NCBI RefSeq assembly: GCF_004571025.1
Contig: NZ_SPQT01000006.1
Location: forward strand, 62,001 to 126,000
From: Bradyrhizobium niftali
Lineage (GTDB): Bacteria; Pseudomonadota; Alphaproteobacteria; Rhizobiales; Xanthobacteraceae
Direction: 5' to 3'
DNA length: 64,000 bases
Positions within the stretch are counted from its first letter, which is position 1, and the number at the start of each line of letters is the position of its first letter. The position numbers and the translations under genes are program-made. Below the pieces are notes generated by a model. The model saw only the letters and a list, made by a program, of their open reading frames with translations, ran no database searches and was not told the origin of the DNA. Below are positions 25,042-35,102 of this stretch, in pieces.

Positions 25042-26001
25042 ATGCGCCGAATCCTGCTGTCGACGGCCAAGATCCTGATTTCCGCGGCGCTGCTCTACCT
25101 GGCGCTGCGCAAGGTCGATTTATCCGAACTGTTTTCGCGCTTCACCGCGACCAGCCTGTTCTGGATCGGCATGGCGATCGCGGTCACGTTCCTGCAAATC
25201 TTCGTCGGCGTGTTGCGCTGGCGCGAGGTCGGCGCCGCATGCGGCGCGCCGCTCGAGCTCGCCCGGGCCATGCGCTACAACGTGATCGGATCCTTCTTCA
25301 ACCAGACCCTGCCATCGGCGATCGGCGGCGATGCGGTCCGGCTGTGGCTGGTCGCGCGCGCCGGCGCCGGATGGCGCGCGGCCACCTACTCCATCTTTGT
25401 CGATCGCGCGATCGGCCTCATCGCGCTCGCGATCCTCATCGTCGCGAGCCTACCCTGGAGCTACTCCCTCATCACCGATCCGCACGGTCGCTCGGCATTG
25501 CTGCTCGTCGACCTTGCCGCGCTCGCCGGCGGCCTCGGCTTCCTGGTCTTCGGCGCGCTGAAATGGCGATGGCTGAAGACGTGGTGGGCCACCCACCACA
25601 TCCACGCCTGCGCGGTGATCGCCAACCGCGTGATCTTCAGCCGCAGGCGCGGGCCGGTCGTCGCGATCCTGTCGCTGATCGTGCATGTGCTCGCCGCCGT
25701 CGTCGCCTGGTGCGTCGTGCAGTCGATCGCCGCTCCCGTCCGCTTCAGCGACGTCCTCCTGCTGGTGCCGCCGGTGATGCTGATCACGATGATGCCGATC
25801 TCGATCGCCGGCTGGGGCCTGCGTGAAGCCACGATGGGCCTGGCGTTCGGCTTCGCGGGACTTGCCGCAAGTGAGGGCGTCAACGTCTCGCTGTTGTTCG
25901 GCGCCGTGTATTTCATCGTCGGCGCGATCGGCGGCCTGGTCTGGATCCTCAGCGCGGAGAAAGCCGCGCAAGGGTCGGCCCCGATCGGGGTGCCGGAGTG
26001 A
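25042..26001 (+). CDS. Lysylphosphatidylglycerol synthase-type transmembrane (UPF0104/AglD) protein
   Basis: A 319-residue membrane protein with about seven to eight helices and no soluble catalytic domain. It belongs to the flippase-like family (UPF0104/AglD-like), with the conserved segment NVIGSFFNQTLPSAIGGDAVR near residue 78. Relatives are linked to lipid or polyprenyl-sugar translocation. It overlaps the next gene by four bases (GTGA), so it is coupled to the initiating transferase, which supports a role in handling lipid-linked sugars. Substrate is unknown. Confidence 0.8.
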   Translation: MRRILLSTAKILISAALLYLALRKVDLSELFSRFTATSLFWIGMAIAVTFLQIFVGVLRWREVGAACGAPLELARAMRYNVIGSFFNQTLPSAIGGDAVRLWLVARAGAGWRAATYSIFVDRAIGLIALAILIVASLPWSYSLITDPHGRSALLLVDLAALAGGLGFLVFGALKWRWLKTWWATHHIHACAVIANRVIFSRRRGPVVAILSLIVHVLAAVVAWCVVQSIAAPVRFSDVLLLVPPVMLITMMPISIAGWGLREATMGLAFGFAGLAASEGVNVSLLFGAVYFIVGAIGGLVWILSAEKAAQGSAPIGVPE

Positions 26002-27017
26002 GTCCGGCCGCCGACGCGCTCGCCGCCGCACCCTCGCTGCTTGCCGTTGCGATCGCCGCGATGGTGTCGGCCGTCATCACCTGGACCAGCCGTCCCCTGC
26101 TCCAGCGTTACGCACTGGCGCGGCCCAACGCGCGGTCCTCGCATCGCGTTCCGACCCCGCAGGGTGCGGGCATCGCGGTGATATCAGCGACGCTGATGGT
26201 CGCATCGGCCTGGGCAGCCTGGGCAAACGTCGCGATCCCGCCGGCGCTGATAGCTGCGACGGTCTTGATCGCACTGGTGGGATTTGCCGACGACATTTTC
26301 TCGCTGCCGGTGCTGGTGCGGCTCGTGCTCCAAGCCGCCGCTGTCGGGGCCGTTGTGTTCACCGCGCCCGAAACGGCGCGCATCGTGCCCGCGGTGCCGC
26401 TCGCGCTGGAGCGCGGCCTCCTCCTGCTCGCAGGCGTCTGGTTCGTGAACCTCGTCAATTTCATGGACGGGCTCGACCTGATGACGGTCGTGGAAGTCGT
26501 GCCGATCACCGCGGCGCTGCTGCTGCTGGGATGGCTCGGCGAACTGTCCTGGCCGGCCGCACTGCTCGCCACCACCCTGTGCGGCGCCATGATCGGCTTT
26601 GCGCCGTTCAATCGTCCCGTCGCGAAGGTGTTTCTCGGCGATGTCGGCAGCCTGCCGATCGGCCTTCTGCTCGGCTGGTGCCTGCTGGAGCTCGCCTGGC
26701 ACGGGCAGCCGGCCGCGGCGCTGCTGCTGCCGGCCTATTACCTCGCGGATGCCACCATCACGCTGTTTCGCCGCGTCGCCCGCCGCGAACAATTCTGGTC
26801 GGCGCACCGCTCGCACTTTTACCAGCGCGCGACCGACAACGGCTTCAAGGTCACGCGCGTGGTCGGCGAGGTGTTCGCGCTCAATCTCGTGCTGGCACTG
26901 CTGGCGATCGTCACCGTGCGCGCCGCTTCGATGCCGGTCACGCTGCTCGCGTTGCTCACAGGCGCGATCGCGGTCGGCATCGTCCTGCGCCGCTTCTCCC
27001 GCCCTCAGGCGTCCTGA
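25998..27017 (+). CDS. Undecaprenyl-phosphate sugar-1-phosphate transferase (WecA/WbpL/WreU-like)
   Basis: A 339-residue polytopic enzyme of the MraY/WecA family, with a GTG start overlapping the previous stop. Family marks are SSHRVPTPQGAG near residue 47, the Asp-rich GFADDIF, NFMDGLD, GDVGSLPIG and the histidine motif HRSHFYQRATDNG. It attaches a sugar-1-phosphate to undecaprenyl phosphate at the inner membrane, the first step of O-antigen assembly. Next to a WreQ-like reductase and a WreV-like dehydratase, the likely donor is UDP-QuiNAc, as in Rhizobium etli; this is inference. Its 3' end overlaps the convergent reductase gene by 13 bases. Confidence 0.87.
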   Translation: MSPAADALAAAPSLLAVAIAAMVSAVITWTSRPLLQRYALARPNARSSHRVPTPQGAGIAVISATLMVASAWAAWANVAIPPALIAATVLIALVGFADDIFSLPVLVRLVLQAAAVGAVVFTAPETARIVPAVPLALERGLLLLAGVWFVNLVNFMDGLDLMTVVEVVPITAALLLLGWLGELSWPAALLATTLCGAMIGFAPFNRPVAKVFLGDVGSLPIGLLLGWCLLELAWHGQPAAALLLPAYYLADATITLFRRVARREQFWSAHRSHFYQRATDNGFKVTRVVGEVFALNLVLALLAIVTVRAASMPVTLLALLTGAIAVGIVLRRFSRPQAS

Positions 27018-27952
27018 GCCGATAGCGCAAGCCGCAGGCCCTCGTCGAGGGAGACCTGCGGCTCCCAGCCCGTTGCGATCGCCTTGGAGATGTTGAGCTC
27101 GAGCGAGCCGATCAGGCTGTCATGCATATCCTGCCGTCCGATCATGCTGAGCAGGGTGCCGAGCAGGTCCGGCGGCACGCGGAACAGCCGCGGGCTCTTG
27201 CCGGATGCTTTCGCCAGGCGCTCGATGAATTCGGGCGTCGAGACCTGCTCCCGGTCCGCCACCAGGAAGATCTCGAAATTGCTGGCGGGGTCGGGATGAG
27301 CGAGCCGGCGCAGGACGAACGACGACAGGTTCTGCACGGCCAGGAAGGCGCGGTGATTGCGGATCGCGGCAAAGGGCAGCGGCAGCCCCAGGCTCACCGC
27401 GCGCGTCAGCAGCGCGAAATTGCCCTTGGCGCCCGCGCCATAGACCAGCGGCGGCCTGATCACCGAGATGCTCATGGCGCTGTCGCGCGCCAGCGTCCTC
27501 AAGCCCGCCTCGGCCGCGGCCTTGGACATGCCGTAGAGGCCGCGCGGCGTCAGGATGTCGTTCTCGCTGAACGGCGCGAGGCCCTCGTTGCTGCGGCCGT
27601 GCACGAGAACGGTGCTGACGAAGATGAACTGGCGCACGCCGGCCGCCGCCGCGCAGCGCGCCAGATGCAGCGTGCCGAGGATGTTGACGTTGCGGTAGAG
27701 CTGGACCGCTTGCTCCTCGTGCTTGTGGTGCACGCGCGCGGCGAGATGGACGACGGCGTCGACGCCTTCGAGCGCGGCCTTCCACTCGGTCGCGGGACCG
27801 ATCGTTTCGATCACGACTTCGTTGTCGGCACCCGTCAGACTGCGTACGGCGCGGCGGACCGACCACCCCTCGCGTGCGAGAGCGGGTACGACATGACCAC
27901 CGACGAAGCCGCTCGCTCCCGTGACCAGCACGACCGGTTTGCGCTCGCTCAT
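27005..27952 (-). CDS. NAD-dependent sugar reductase/epimerase (WreQ/WbpV-like)
   Basis: A 315-residue extended SDR. It has the GASGFVGGH nucleotide motif and the active-site YGMSKAAAE (YxxxK). The overall pattern, with a short insert and weakly conserved C-terminus, resembles WbpV/WreQ, which reduce the 4-keto group of UDP-4-keto-6-deoxy-GlcNAc to give UDP-QuiNAc. The gene follows a glycosyltransferase-dehydratase-ligase series on the same strand but is tail-to-tail with the initiating transferase. Its stop codon lies inside that neighbour's last codons. Confidence 0.75.
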   Translation of the reverse strand: MSERKPVVLVTGASGFVGGHVVPALAREGWSVRRAVRSLTGADNEVVIETIGPATEWKAALEGVDAVVHLAARVHHKHEEQAVQLYRNVNILGTLHLARCAAAAGVRQFIFVSTVLVHGRSNEGLAPFSENDILTPRGLYGMSKAAAEAGLRTLARDSAMSISVIRPPLVYGAGAKGNFALLTRAVSLGLPLPFAAIRNHRAFLAVQNLSSFVLRRLAHPDPASNFEIFLVADREQVSTPEFIERLAKASGKSPRLFRVPPDLLGTLLSMIGRQDMHDSLIGSLELNISKAIATGWEPQVSLDEGLRLALSAQDA

Positions 27953-29169
27953 CGCTGCTCCGAAAGATCCGGGTTGCGCAACAATTCGTCGACCAGGGCG
28001 GCGTAGGCGTTCATCGCGGTGGCGCGGTCGAACTTCGATGCCGCCTTCACCGCGCGCTCCGCCATGGCGCCGTCGTCGGAACGGGACGCCGCACGGATCG
28101 CCTCGGCGAGCTGGTCGGCGCGGCCCGGCGTCACGACCCAGCCGAGCCCGTTCTCCACCACCGTCAACGCGGCTTCGGCCTCCGGCTCGGACACCAGCAC
28201 CACGGGACGGCCGACCGCCAGCAGATTGTAGAAGCGGCTCGGCACCGACACCCCCGCAACGTCCTTCCGGTACGGAATGATCCAGAGATTGGCAGCCGCC
28301 AGGAACGCCTCGAGCTCGGCATCCTCGACCCGCCCCACGAAGGAGACATTGGGCAGGTTCGCGGCCGCCTGCAACTGCTTCAGCCGCGCAAAGCCGATGC
28401 CCCAGCCGGAGAGCAGGAAGTGGATGTCCGCCTCGTCCTTCAAGAGGCGCGCCGCCTCGAATACGATCTCCGGATCATGGGTGAAGCCGAGATTGCCCGA
28501 CAGGCCCACGACGAAACGCGCGGCGAGCGGCTTGCGGAACGGGTTGTCCGGCGACAGCGGACGCGGCCCGGGCGTGAGCGTCGCCCAGTTCGGGATGAAG
28601 CGGATCTTGTTCCGCTTCATCCCGGCATAGCTCAGCAGCGGCCGCTCCGCATCGCGGCCGATGGTGATGACGGCATTGAGCGCGCGGAACATCAGGCTGT
28701 TGGCGAAGCGCATTGTCCGCGTCACCATCGAACCGGGCTTCAGCAGGCCCGCCGTCACGAGCACGTTGGGGAAGAGGTCGTGCAGGATCAGCGCCGAGCG
28801 GGCGCGCTTCAGCCTTGCGGCCGTCGCGACCGCGTAAGGCAGCATGAACGGCGCGGTGACGGTGACCACAACGTCGCCGGGCCGGAGCTCCCGCATTAAC
28901 GCAAGGAACGTGCGCGCCGCGAACAGCAGTTCGGCCGCGCCGCGCCGCACCAGCGCCGCCTTGCCGGTCATGCGGTTCTTGATAGCGACGATCCGCGGCT
29001 TGCCGGGGCCGGTCTGCGACGCCGGCAACGCGCCGGGTGAGCCCGACAGCACGACGACCTCGTGCCCCGTTGCGAGACGGCAGGCGATCTCGGCCATGAT
29101 CGCCGCCGTCGTGCTCGGGTCCGGTGGATAATGCTGGCTCGCAACGACGATCTTGCCGGGAGACTGCAT
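27949..29169 (-). CDS. Family 4 glycosyltransferase (WcaI-like)
   Basis: A 406-residue GT-B enzyme. The start MQSPGKIVVASQHYPPDPS matches the N-terminus of WcaI-type transferases. A glycine-rich VVGLSGNLGFTHDPE motif precedes the C-terminal donor domain, which has PYRKDVAGVSVPSRFYNLLA in place of the usual EX7E block. It overlaps the reductase gene by four bases and is separated from the dehydratase gene by two, so all three are one transcription unit. Donor and acceptor are unknown. Confidence 0.83.
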   Translation of the reverse strand: MQSPGKIVVASQHYPPDPSTTAAIMAEIACRLATGHEVVVLSGSPGALPASQTGPGKPRIVAIKNRMTGKAALVRRGAAELLFAARTFLALMRELRPGDVVVTVTAPFMLPYAVATAARLKRARSALILHDLFPNVLVTAGLLKPGSMVTRTMRFANSLMFRALNAVITIGRDAERPLLSYAGMKRNKIRFIPNWATLTPGPRPLSPDNPFRKPLAARFVVGLSGNLGFTHDPEIVFEAARLLKDEADIHFLLSGWGIGFARLKQLQAAANLPNVSFVGRVEDAELEAFLAAANLWIIPYRKDVAGVSVPSRFYNLLAVGRPVVLVSEPEAEAALTVVENGLGWVVTPGRADQLAEAIRAASRSDDGAMAERAVKAASKFDRATAMNAYAALVDELLRNPDLSEQR

Positions 29170-29171
29170 GG

Positions 29172-31085
29172 TCAGGCCGCGGTCGATCCGAATTCCGGAA
29201 CTGCGTCCTTCAGGATGGTCCTGATGGTGGCCCGATCGTCGCGCGCGATCGCCTGCTCGAGTGCTGCGATCCACTTGCGCAGGGTCTGCATCGGCGGCTC
29301 GTTCGGCTGCGCGGCCATGATGCCGGCGACGCCGATCTCGCGGGTCGGCTCCTCGGAGGCGAACAGGATCTCGTGCAGGCGCTCGCCCGGCCGCATCCCC
29401 GTGAACACGATCTCGATGTCGTAGCCGGGCTGAAGGCCGGAAAGGCGGATCATGCGCTCGGCGAGATCGACGATCTTCACCGGCTGACCCATGTTGAGCA
29501 CGTAGACCGAGACGTCCGAACGCTGCGTTCCGAGCGCATGCGTCGCCGCCGTGATGACGAGATCGCAGGCCTCGCGGATGGTCATGAAGTAGCGGACCAT
29601 GTCGGGATGCGTCACCGTCACGGGACCGCCGGCCTCGATCTGGGCCTTGAACTTCGGCACCACCGAACCGTTCGACGCCAGCACATTGCCGAACCGGACC
29701 GAGATCAGCCGCATCGGCGGCTTGGCGCCGCTGCCGCCTGCGGCGAGATCATGGTCGAGCGCCTGGCAGTACATTTCGGCGAAACGCTTGGTCAGGCCGA
29801 GCATCGACACCGGCTCGATCGCCTTGTCGGTCGAGATCATCACCATGGCTTCGGCGCCGGCGCCGTGCGCGGCGTCGGCAACGTTGATCGAGCCGAAGAT
29901 GTTGGTCTTGACGCCCTCGCTCCAGTCGCGCTCCAGGATCGGCACGTGCTTGAGCGCGGCGGCGTGAAACACGATGTCCGGCTTGAACTCGGCCATCAAG
30001 CGCATGATGCGCTCGCGGTCGCGTATGTCGGCGATCCGCCCTTCGATCGCAGCCGCCGCGCCCTGCGCGGCGAGCGTCTCCGTCACAGCGTAGAGCGCCG
30101 GCTCGGAATTTTCCACGATCAGGAGGCGCGCGGCGCCGAACGCGACCACGCGCTCGCAGATCTCGGAACCGATCGAGCCGCCGCCGCCGGTGACGATCAC
30201 CGCCTTGCCCCTGATCAGGGCTTCGAGCCGCGCATAGTCGATTGTCTCGCTCGGCCGCAGCAGGAGGTCCTCGACCGCGACCGCCGTGAGGCGCGGTGTA
30301 TCGCCGCTTTCCAGCGAGGGCATGCGGTTGACGATCACGCCGAGCTTGCGCGCCCGCATCAGGATCGATTCCGGGTGCGCCTCCGGCTCGAACGCCGACG
30401 GCGTCATGACGAGGCGCCCAATCGGCTTGTTGCGCTTGGCGAAGTCGGCGATGACGTCCTCGACGTCGTCGACGCCGCCCAGCACCGGCACGTTGCGGAT
30501 GAACTGGCCGCGATCGGAACTCGACGGCGACAGCACGCCGACCGGCCAGATGCGTTTGATGGCGCCGCTCTCGATGCCGCGCAGGAGCACCTCGGCATCG
30601 GCGGCGCGGCCGATCAGCAGCGTCGGCGCGGCATCGTCGGTCCGGGCATGGCGCCGCACCCGCGTATAGCGGAAGTAGCGATAGGCCATGCGCGAGGCGC
30701 TGAGAAAGGAGACTTCAAGGAACCAGTAGAGGACGATCGTCACCTTGCCGAGGAAGAAGGCGCCGCGGACGTTGGGGGCGACGAAGATGTAGTCGAGCGC
30801 GAGCAGCGCAACCGTCAGCACGGTCGCAACACGAATGATGTTCAGCGCGTCGGGCAGCGAGATGAATCGCCATTTCGTCGTGGTCAAGTTGAAGACGAAG
30901 AACACGACCACGCTGAAGGCGAGGAAGTAGGGCAGAATCTGGAAAAGCAGCGGCAAGCGGTCGAAGAAGCCGTCACCGCCCTCGAAACGGAGATAGAAGG
31001 CTGCGAACAGCGCCGCGGTGGTCGCCAGCAGGTCGTGGAGCGCGATCAGGAAATTGCGCAAGGTGAGATGCGAAAGACGCGTCAT
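29172..31085 (-). CDS. Membrane-bound nucleotide-sugar 4,6-dehydratase (WbpM/WreV-like)
   Basis: A 637-residue protein, with four N-terminal membrane helices and two Rossmann domains. The start MTRLSHLTLRN is chosen by comparison with the family; an upstream ATG at 31139 would overlap the ligase gene by 32 bases. The catalytic domain has GGGGSIGSE and STDKA. Where short homologues carry Tyr and WbpM carries Met, four residues before the catalytic lysine, this protein has Leu (VSMLGLTKR, L429 and K433). The family converts UDP-GlcNAc to the 4-keto-6-deoxy sugar used by WreQ-like reductases. Confidence 0.87.
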   Translation of the reverse strand: MTRLSHLTLRNFLIALHDLLATTAALFAAFYLRFEGGDGFFDRLPLLFQILPYFLAFSVVVFFVFNLTTTKWRFISLPDALNIIRVATVLTVALLALDYIFVAPNVRGAFFLGKVTIVLYWFLEVSFLSASRMAYRYFRYTRVRRHARTDDAAPTLLIGRAADAEVLLRGIESGAIKRIWPVGVLSPSSSDRGQFIRNVPVLGGVDDVEDVIADFAKRNKPIGRLVMTPSAFEPEAHPESILMRARKLGVIVNRMPSLESGDTPRLTAVAVEDLLLRPSETIDYARLEALIRGKAVIVTGGGGSIGSEICERVVAFGAARLLIVENSEPALYAVTETLAAQGAAAAIEGRIADIRDRERIMRLMAEFKPDIVFHAAALKHVPILERDWSEGVKTNIFGSINVADAAHGAGAEAMVMISTDKAIEPVSMLGLTKRFAEMYCQALDHDLAAGGSGAKPPMRLISVRFGNVLASNGSVVPKFKAQIEAGGPVTVTHPDMVRYFMTIREACDLVITAATHALGTQRSDVSVYVLNMGQPVKIVDLAERMIRLSGLQPGYDIEIVFTGMRPGERLHEILFASEEPTREIGVAGIMAAQPNEPPMQTLRKWIAALEQAIARDDRATIRTILKDAVPEFGSTAA

Positions 31086-31107
31086 CCGCCGACCGATGAA
31101 ATCCCAG

Positions 31108-32469
31108 TTAAGTGCAACCTGACCGCGCTGATAGCCCATCTCGACAGGACTTGCCAGCCGCGCGGCCGTTCAGGAACCGGCTTCCCCCACCTTCGCTTCG
31201 GCCGTGTCGGGCCCGGATCACCATGCCACCGGCAACGCCGACGCCGATGACATACATCCAGCCCTCGTGGAAGTCGAACAGATGGGAGTTGAACAGCGAG
31301 GTGAAGACGTTCTGCACCACGACCAGCAGGCCAATCCAATAGGCCAGCCCGTCGCCGCGGAACAACAGCAGATGCAGGATCCAGATCGCATAGAGAACGG
31401 CGATGCCGATCACGCCCCATTGCACGGCGACATTCAGCGTCTGGTTATGCGGATTCCCGATTACCTCGGCAGACGCCTGGTACTGGACGCCGGGTGTCGC
31501 GACGCGCTCGAACAATCCGCGCGTCGAGCCCGTACCGTGCCCCATGACCGGCGCCTCCGCGAAGAAGCCGAGCGATTTCCGCCAGAATTCGAGCCGCAGG
31601 CCCAGCGAGGTCGGCTCGCCCTTTTCGACATAGCGCGTGTAGTCGCTGGCAAAGGTATCGGCGGTCTTGCGCAATTGCGGCGAGGCCTGCCAAGCGAGGA
31701 CGGCGCAGACGATCAGCGTGGCGGAAATAATCGCAACGCTGCGCCAGCGCAGGTGCAGCAGTGCGAACACGCCAAACATGATCGGAACGGTGACGAGCGC
31801 GGTGCGCGATACCACCACGAAGGCCATGTTGACGAAGAAGCTCAGCGCCAGCGCGATCAATAATCCCGCGAACCAATAGCGCTTCTGACGCAGCAGCATC
31901 ACGATGGGATAAGCGAGCGCGACCGCGCACAGCGCGAATTCCTGGCTCTGGTCGATGTAGTTCTTGACGAAGATGCCGCGCTCGAGGTGGTCGGGCTTGA
32001 GCGTCAGGTTGGGATAGAAGACGACCAGCCACGACATCACCGACAGCAGCGCGCAGGACACCAAGAAGGCGATGAAGATCCAGTGTCCGCGCGGCGAGCG
32101 CTCGAAATGATAGAGCAGAACGGGCAGCACGAGCAGCTTGACGGTCGGATTGACCGCATAGAGGCGCGCGCCCCAGGCCGCATCCGACCACAGCGTGCCC
32201 ACCAGCGCGAGCAGGACCAGCGCGATCGGCGCGGCTGCGATCGGGCGCTTCAGCGATTGCAGGAATGCGCGGACGTCGAGAAACGGCACCATGCAGACCA
32301 AGAACAGAGCGTTGAAGATCGCCGCGAGCGAGGTCGACCAGGGCAGCGAGGCCACGGTCAGGATCGCGAACAGGTCGGCCGTCTCGCACCACGCCGCCGG
32401 GCTGCGACAGCGCCGCCACAGCATCTGGCCGGTCGTCTCCCGGGCGAGCGTCGTCACTTGGTCCGTCAC
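31108..32469 (-). CDS. O-antigen ligase family protein
   Basis: A 453-residue polytopic membrane protein with about 10-12 helices and a Wzy_C domain. The periplasmic loop between late helices holds the [12 protein letters not shown] and [14 protein letters not shown] segments; a conserved His in this loop (PHN) is important in WaaL ligases. It most likely joins O-antigen from undecaprenyl diphosphate to lipid A-core at the periplasmic face; a Wzy polymerase role is the main alternative. It overlaps hldE by four bases, so synthesis of core heptose and ligation are coupled. Confidence 0.83.
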   Translation of the reverse strand: MTDQVTTLARETTGQMLWRRCRSPAAWCETADLFAILTVASLPWSTSLAAIFNALFLVCMVPFLDVRAFLQSLKRPIAAAPIALVLLALVGTLWSDAAWGARLYAVNPTVKLLVLPVLLYHFERSPRGHWIFIAFLVSCALLSVMSWLVVFYPNLTLKPDHLERGIFVKNYIDQSQEFALCAVALAYPIVMLLRQKRYWFAGLLIALALSFFVNMAFVVVSRTALVTVPIMFGVFALLHLRWRSVAIISATLIVCAVLAWQASPQLRKTADTFASDYTRYVEKGEPTSLGLRLEFWRKSLGFFAEAPVMGHGTGSTRGLFERVATPGVQYQASAEVIGNPHNQTLNVAVQWGVIGIAVLYAIWILHLLLFRGDGLAYWIGLLVVVQNVFTSLFNSHLFDFHEGWMYVIGVGVAGGMVIRARHGRSEGGGSRFLNGRAAGKSCRDGLSARSGCT

Positions 32470-33950
32470 TTGCCCCCTCCCCGCGCGCGATGGACCAGCG
32501 CGGTGGTGCTGAAACCCTGGAGGATGTCGACCAGTACGACCACCCCGCCCGCGGCCTCGACGACCTCATGGCCGACCACCTGCTCGCGGGTGTAGTCGCC
32601 GCCCTTCACCAGCACGCCGGGCTTGATCCGGGTGATCAGGTCGATCGGCGTGTCCTCTTCGAAGATGACGACGAGATCGACCGCTTCGAGCGCGGCCAGC
32701 ACCTCGGCGCGGGCGCGCTCGTCCTGGACCGGACGGTCGGCGCCCTTCAGCCGCCGCACCGAGGCGTCGCTGTTCAGGCCGACGACCAGGCGGTCGCAAG
32801 CGCCGCGCGCCGCGGTCAGCACCTTGACGTGACCGGGATGCAGGATGTCGAAGCAGCCATTGGTGAAGCCGACCCGCAGGTCCTGCCTGCGCCATTCCGC
32901 GAGTTGCGCGTCGAGCGCCGCCGGCTCGAGCACGATCTTCTCCTCGGCCGCGAGATAGGCGTGCGGCAGGATCTTTCGCCGCAGCTCGGCCGTGCTCACG
33001 ATGGCGGTGCCCTGCTTGCCGACGGCGACGGAGGCGGCGGCATTGGCCACGCGCAGCGCCGTGTCCCAGTCCGCGCCCGCCGCGAGCGAGACCGCGAGCG
33101 CGGCGGCGACGGTGTCGCCGGCGCCGGAGACGTCGCGCACCTTCACGGGGACGGCCGGAACGTGAACGGCCGCGCCCTGGCGCGGCACCAGCGTCATGCC
33201 GTGCTCGCCTTGCGTGACCAGGATCGCCTCGCAATCGGCGAGCCGCATCACGTCCTCGCTGGCATCGACGATGCTCTGCGGCGTGTCGGCGCGGCTGCGG
33301 GTCGCCTCGGCAAATTCCTTGCGATTGGGCGTGAGGAGCGTGGCGCCGCGATAGATCGCCCAGTTCAGGCTCTTGGGATCGACGATCACGGGCTTGCCGA
33401 GCTTTCGCGCGGCGTCGATGGTGTGGCGGATCACGCGCGCCGTCAGCACGCCCTTGGCGTAGTCGGACAGCAGCACGATGTCGGCGCGGGCGACCTGCGG
33501 CAGGATCGCCTCGATCAGCTTCGCCTCGACCTCGTCGGAAGCAGGCTGCGCCTGCTCCCAATCCGCGCGCAGCATGTGGGTGGAGAAATGCTCGGAGACG
33601 AAGCGGACCTTTCGCGTGGTCGGCCGCGACGGATCGCACACCAGCGCGCTTTCGATGCCCCCCTGCTCCGCAAGCGCGACCGCGAGCCGCTTGCCCGCAT
33701 CATCCTCGCCGACGAGGCCGACGAAGATGCAGCGCGCGCCGAGGGAGGCGATATTGCGCGCGACATTGCCGGCGCCGCCGATATCGATCTCGCTGCGCTG
33801 GGCAACGATGACCGGCGTCGGCGCTTCCGGCGAGATCCGCGACACCTCGCCATAGACGAACTCGTCCAGCATGATGTCGCCGATGCAGAGCACCGTGCGG
33901 CCTGAGATCGTTTGCGCGAGGGCGTCGAAATCGAGAATGGGCGTCGGCAT
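32466..33950 (-). CDS. hldE: Bifunctional heptose-7-phosphate kinase/heptose-1-phosphate adenylyltransferase
   Basis: A 494-residue fusion, slightly longer than the usual 475. The N-terminal ribokinase-like domain has [20 protein letters not shown] and the catalytic DVSGAGDTV motif. The C-terminal domain has the nucleotidyltransferase signature [14 protein letters not shown]. It makes ADP-D-glycero-D-manno-heptose for the LPS inner core. It is followed by the ligase (four-base overlap) and preceded by hldD 12 bases upstream. GmhA and GmhB, the other steps, are not in this window. Confidence 0.95.
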   Translation of the reverse strand: MPTPILDFDALAQTISGRTVLCIGDIMLDEFVYGEVSRISPEAPTPVIVAQRSEIDIGGAGNVARNIASLGARCIFVGLVGEDDAGKRLAVALAEQGGIESALVCDPSRPTTRKVRFVSEHFSTHMLRADWEQAQPASDEVEAKLIEAILPQVARADIVLLSDYAKGVLTARVIRHTIDAARKLGKPVIVDPKSLNWAIYRGATLLTPNRKEFAEATRSRADTPQSIVDASEDVMRLADCEAILVTQGEHGMTLVPRQGAAVHVPAVPVKVRDVSGAGDTVAAALAVSLAAGADWDTALRVANAAASVAVGKQGTAIVSTAELRRKILPHAYLAAEEKIVLEPAALDAQLAEWRRQDLRVGFTNGCFDILHPGHVKVLTAARGACDRLVVGLNSDASVRRLKGADRPVQDERARAEVLAALEAVDLVVIFEEDTPIDLITRIKPGVLVKGGDYTREQVVGHEVVEAAGGVVVLVDILQGFSTTALVHRARGGGK

Positions 33951-33962
33951 GATCCTGGAGCC

Positions 33963-34943
33963 TCAGCGGAAGCGGTCGGGCCGGTCGAGATAATCCCCGA
34001 CATAAGCCTTCACCGCATCCTCGAGCGTCGTGAAGCCGCCGTTATAGCCGGCGCGGCAGAGGCGATCGACCTCGCTCTGGGTGAAGTATTGATAGCTGTT
34101 GCGGATCTGTTCGGGCATGTCGATATATTCGATGTTGGGCCTCGCCCCGAGCGCCGCATAGGCAGCCAACATCAGATCCCTGAAGCTGCGCGCCTTGCCG
34201 GTGCCGACATTGAACAGCCCGGACACCGAGGGCGTTGCCAGCAGCCACATGATGACGCGCACGACATCGTCGACATAGATGAAATCGCGGCGCTGGTCGC
34301 CGTCGGCGATGCCCTCGCGATGCGACTTGAACAATTGCACGGCGCGGCCCGCCCTCACGTCGTCGAAGCGCCGCGCCAGCACGCTCATCATCGAGCCCTT
34401 GTGATACTCGTTGGGGCCGAACACGTTGAAGAATTTCAACCCCGCCCATTGCGGCGGCAGCTTCTCGCCGCGCGCGACGCGCTCGGCAACAGTGAGATCG
34501 AACAGGTGCTTGCTCCAGCCGTAGAGGTTCATCGGCCGCAGTTTCTTCAGCGCGCCCAGCGACGCATCGTCGTCAAAGCCTGCCTCGCCGTCGCCATAGG
34601 TCGCCGCCGAGGAGGCGTAGATCAGCGGCACCGCATTCGCCGTGCACCAGTCGAGCAGGCGCATGGAGAGACGGAAATTGGTTTCGAACACGAGATCGCC
34701 GTCGGTCGCGGTGGTCGCGGAAATCGCCCCGAGATGGATCACCGCGTCGAGCTTGCGGCCGTTCAGCCAGTCCAGCAGCTCGGCCGGGGGGACGATATCC
34801 ACGAGCTGCCGCTTGGCGAGATTGCGCCACTTGCCCTCGGTGCCGAGGAAATCACAGACGACGACGTCACTGCGGCCGGCGTCGTTCAACGCGGCCACGA
34901 CATTCGACCCGATAAAACCGGCTCCGCCGGTCACCAGCAACAT
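33963..34943 (-). CDS. hldD: ADP-L-glycero-D-manno-heptose 6-epimerase
   Basis: A 326-residue SDR with the NAD(P) motif VTGGAGFIGSN directly at the N-terminus and the active-site motif YGWSKHLFD. The conserved KFFNVFGPNEYHKGSMMSV segment is diagnostic of HldD. It epimerises C6 of ADP-heptose. The ATG at 34943 is preferred over a GTG three codons upstream. It heads the minus-strand unit hldD-hldE-ligase-dehydratase-glycosyltransferase-reductase and is divergent from waaF, so the gap 34944-35102 should hold promoters for both. Confidence 0.94.
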   Translation of the reverse strand: MLLVTGGAGFIGSNVVAALNDAGRSDVVVCDFLGTEGKWRNLAKRQLVDIVPPAELLDWLNGRKLDAVIHLGAISATTATDGDLVFETNFRLSMRLLDWCTANAVPLIYASSAATYGDGEAGFDDDASLGALKKLRPMNLYGWSKHLFDLTVAERVARGEKLPPQWAGLKFFNVFGPNEYHKGSMMSVLARRFDDVRAGRAVQLFKSHREGIADGDQRRDFIYVDDVVRVIMWLLATPSVSGLFNVGTGKARSFRDLMLAAYAALGARPNIEYIDMPEQIRNSYQYFTQSEVDRLCRAGYNGGFTTLEDAVKAYVGDYLDRPDRFR

Positions 34944-35102
34944 TCCAACCACCCTGCCCGATCTTCGCGGCCCGATACCTGCCGTAGCGCATCATCTGCC
35001 AAAGTGTAAGCATTTTGGGACCAACGCGCTGCCGGCTTTACCTGCCGGCCGGGAGCGGCTAACCGAACCGCCAGATCAGTCCGTCCTCGGTCCTATTAAC
35101 GA

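Noticed and set aside
29124..31250. A 708-codon plus-strand frame opposite the dehydratase gene
   Set aside because: Antisense shadow with Arg/His/Asp-rich sequence and no family features.
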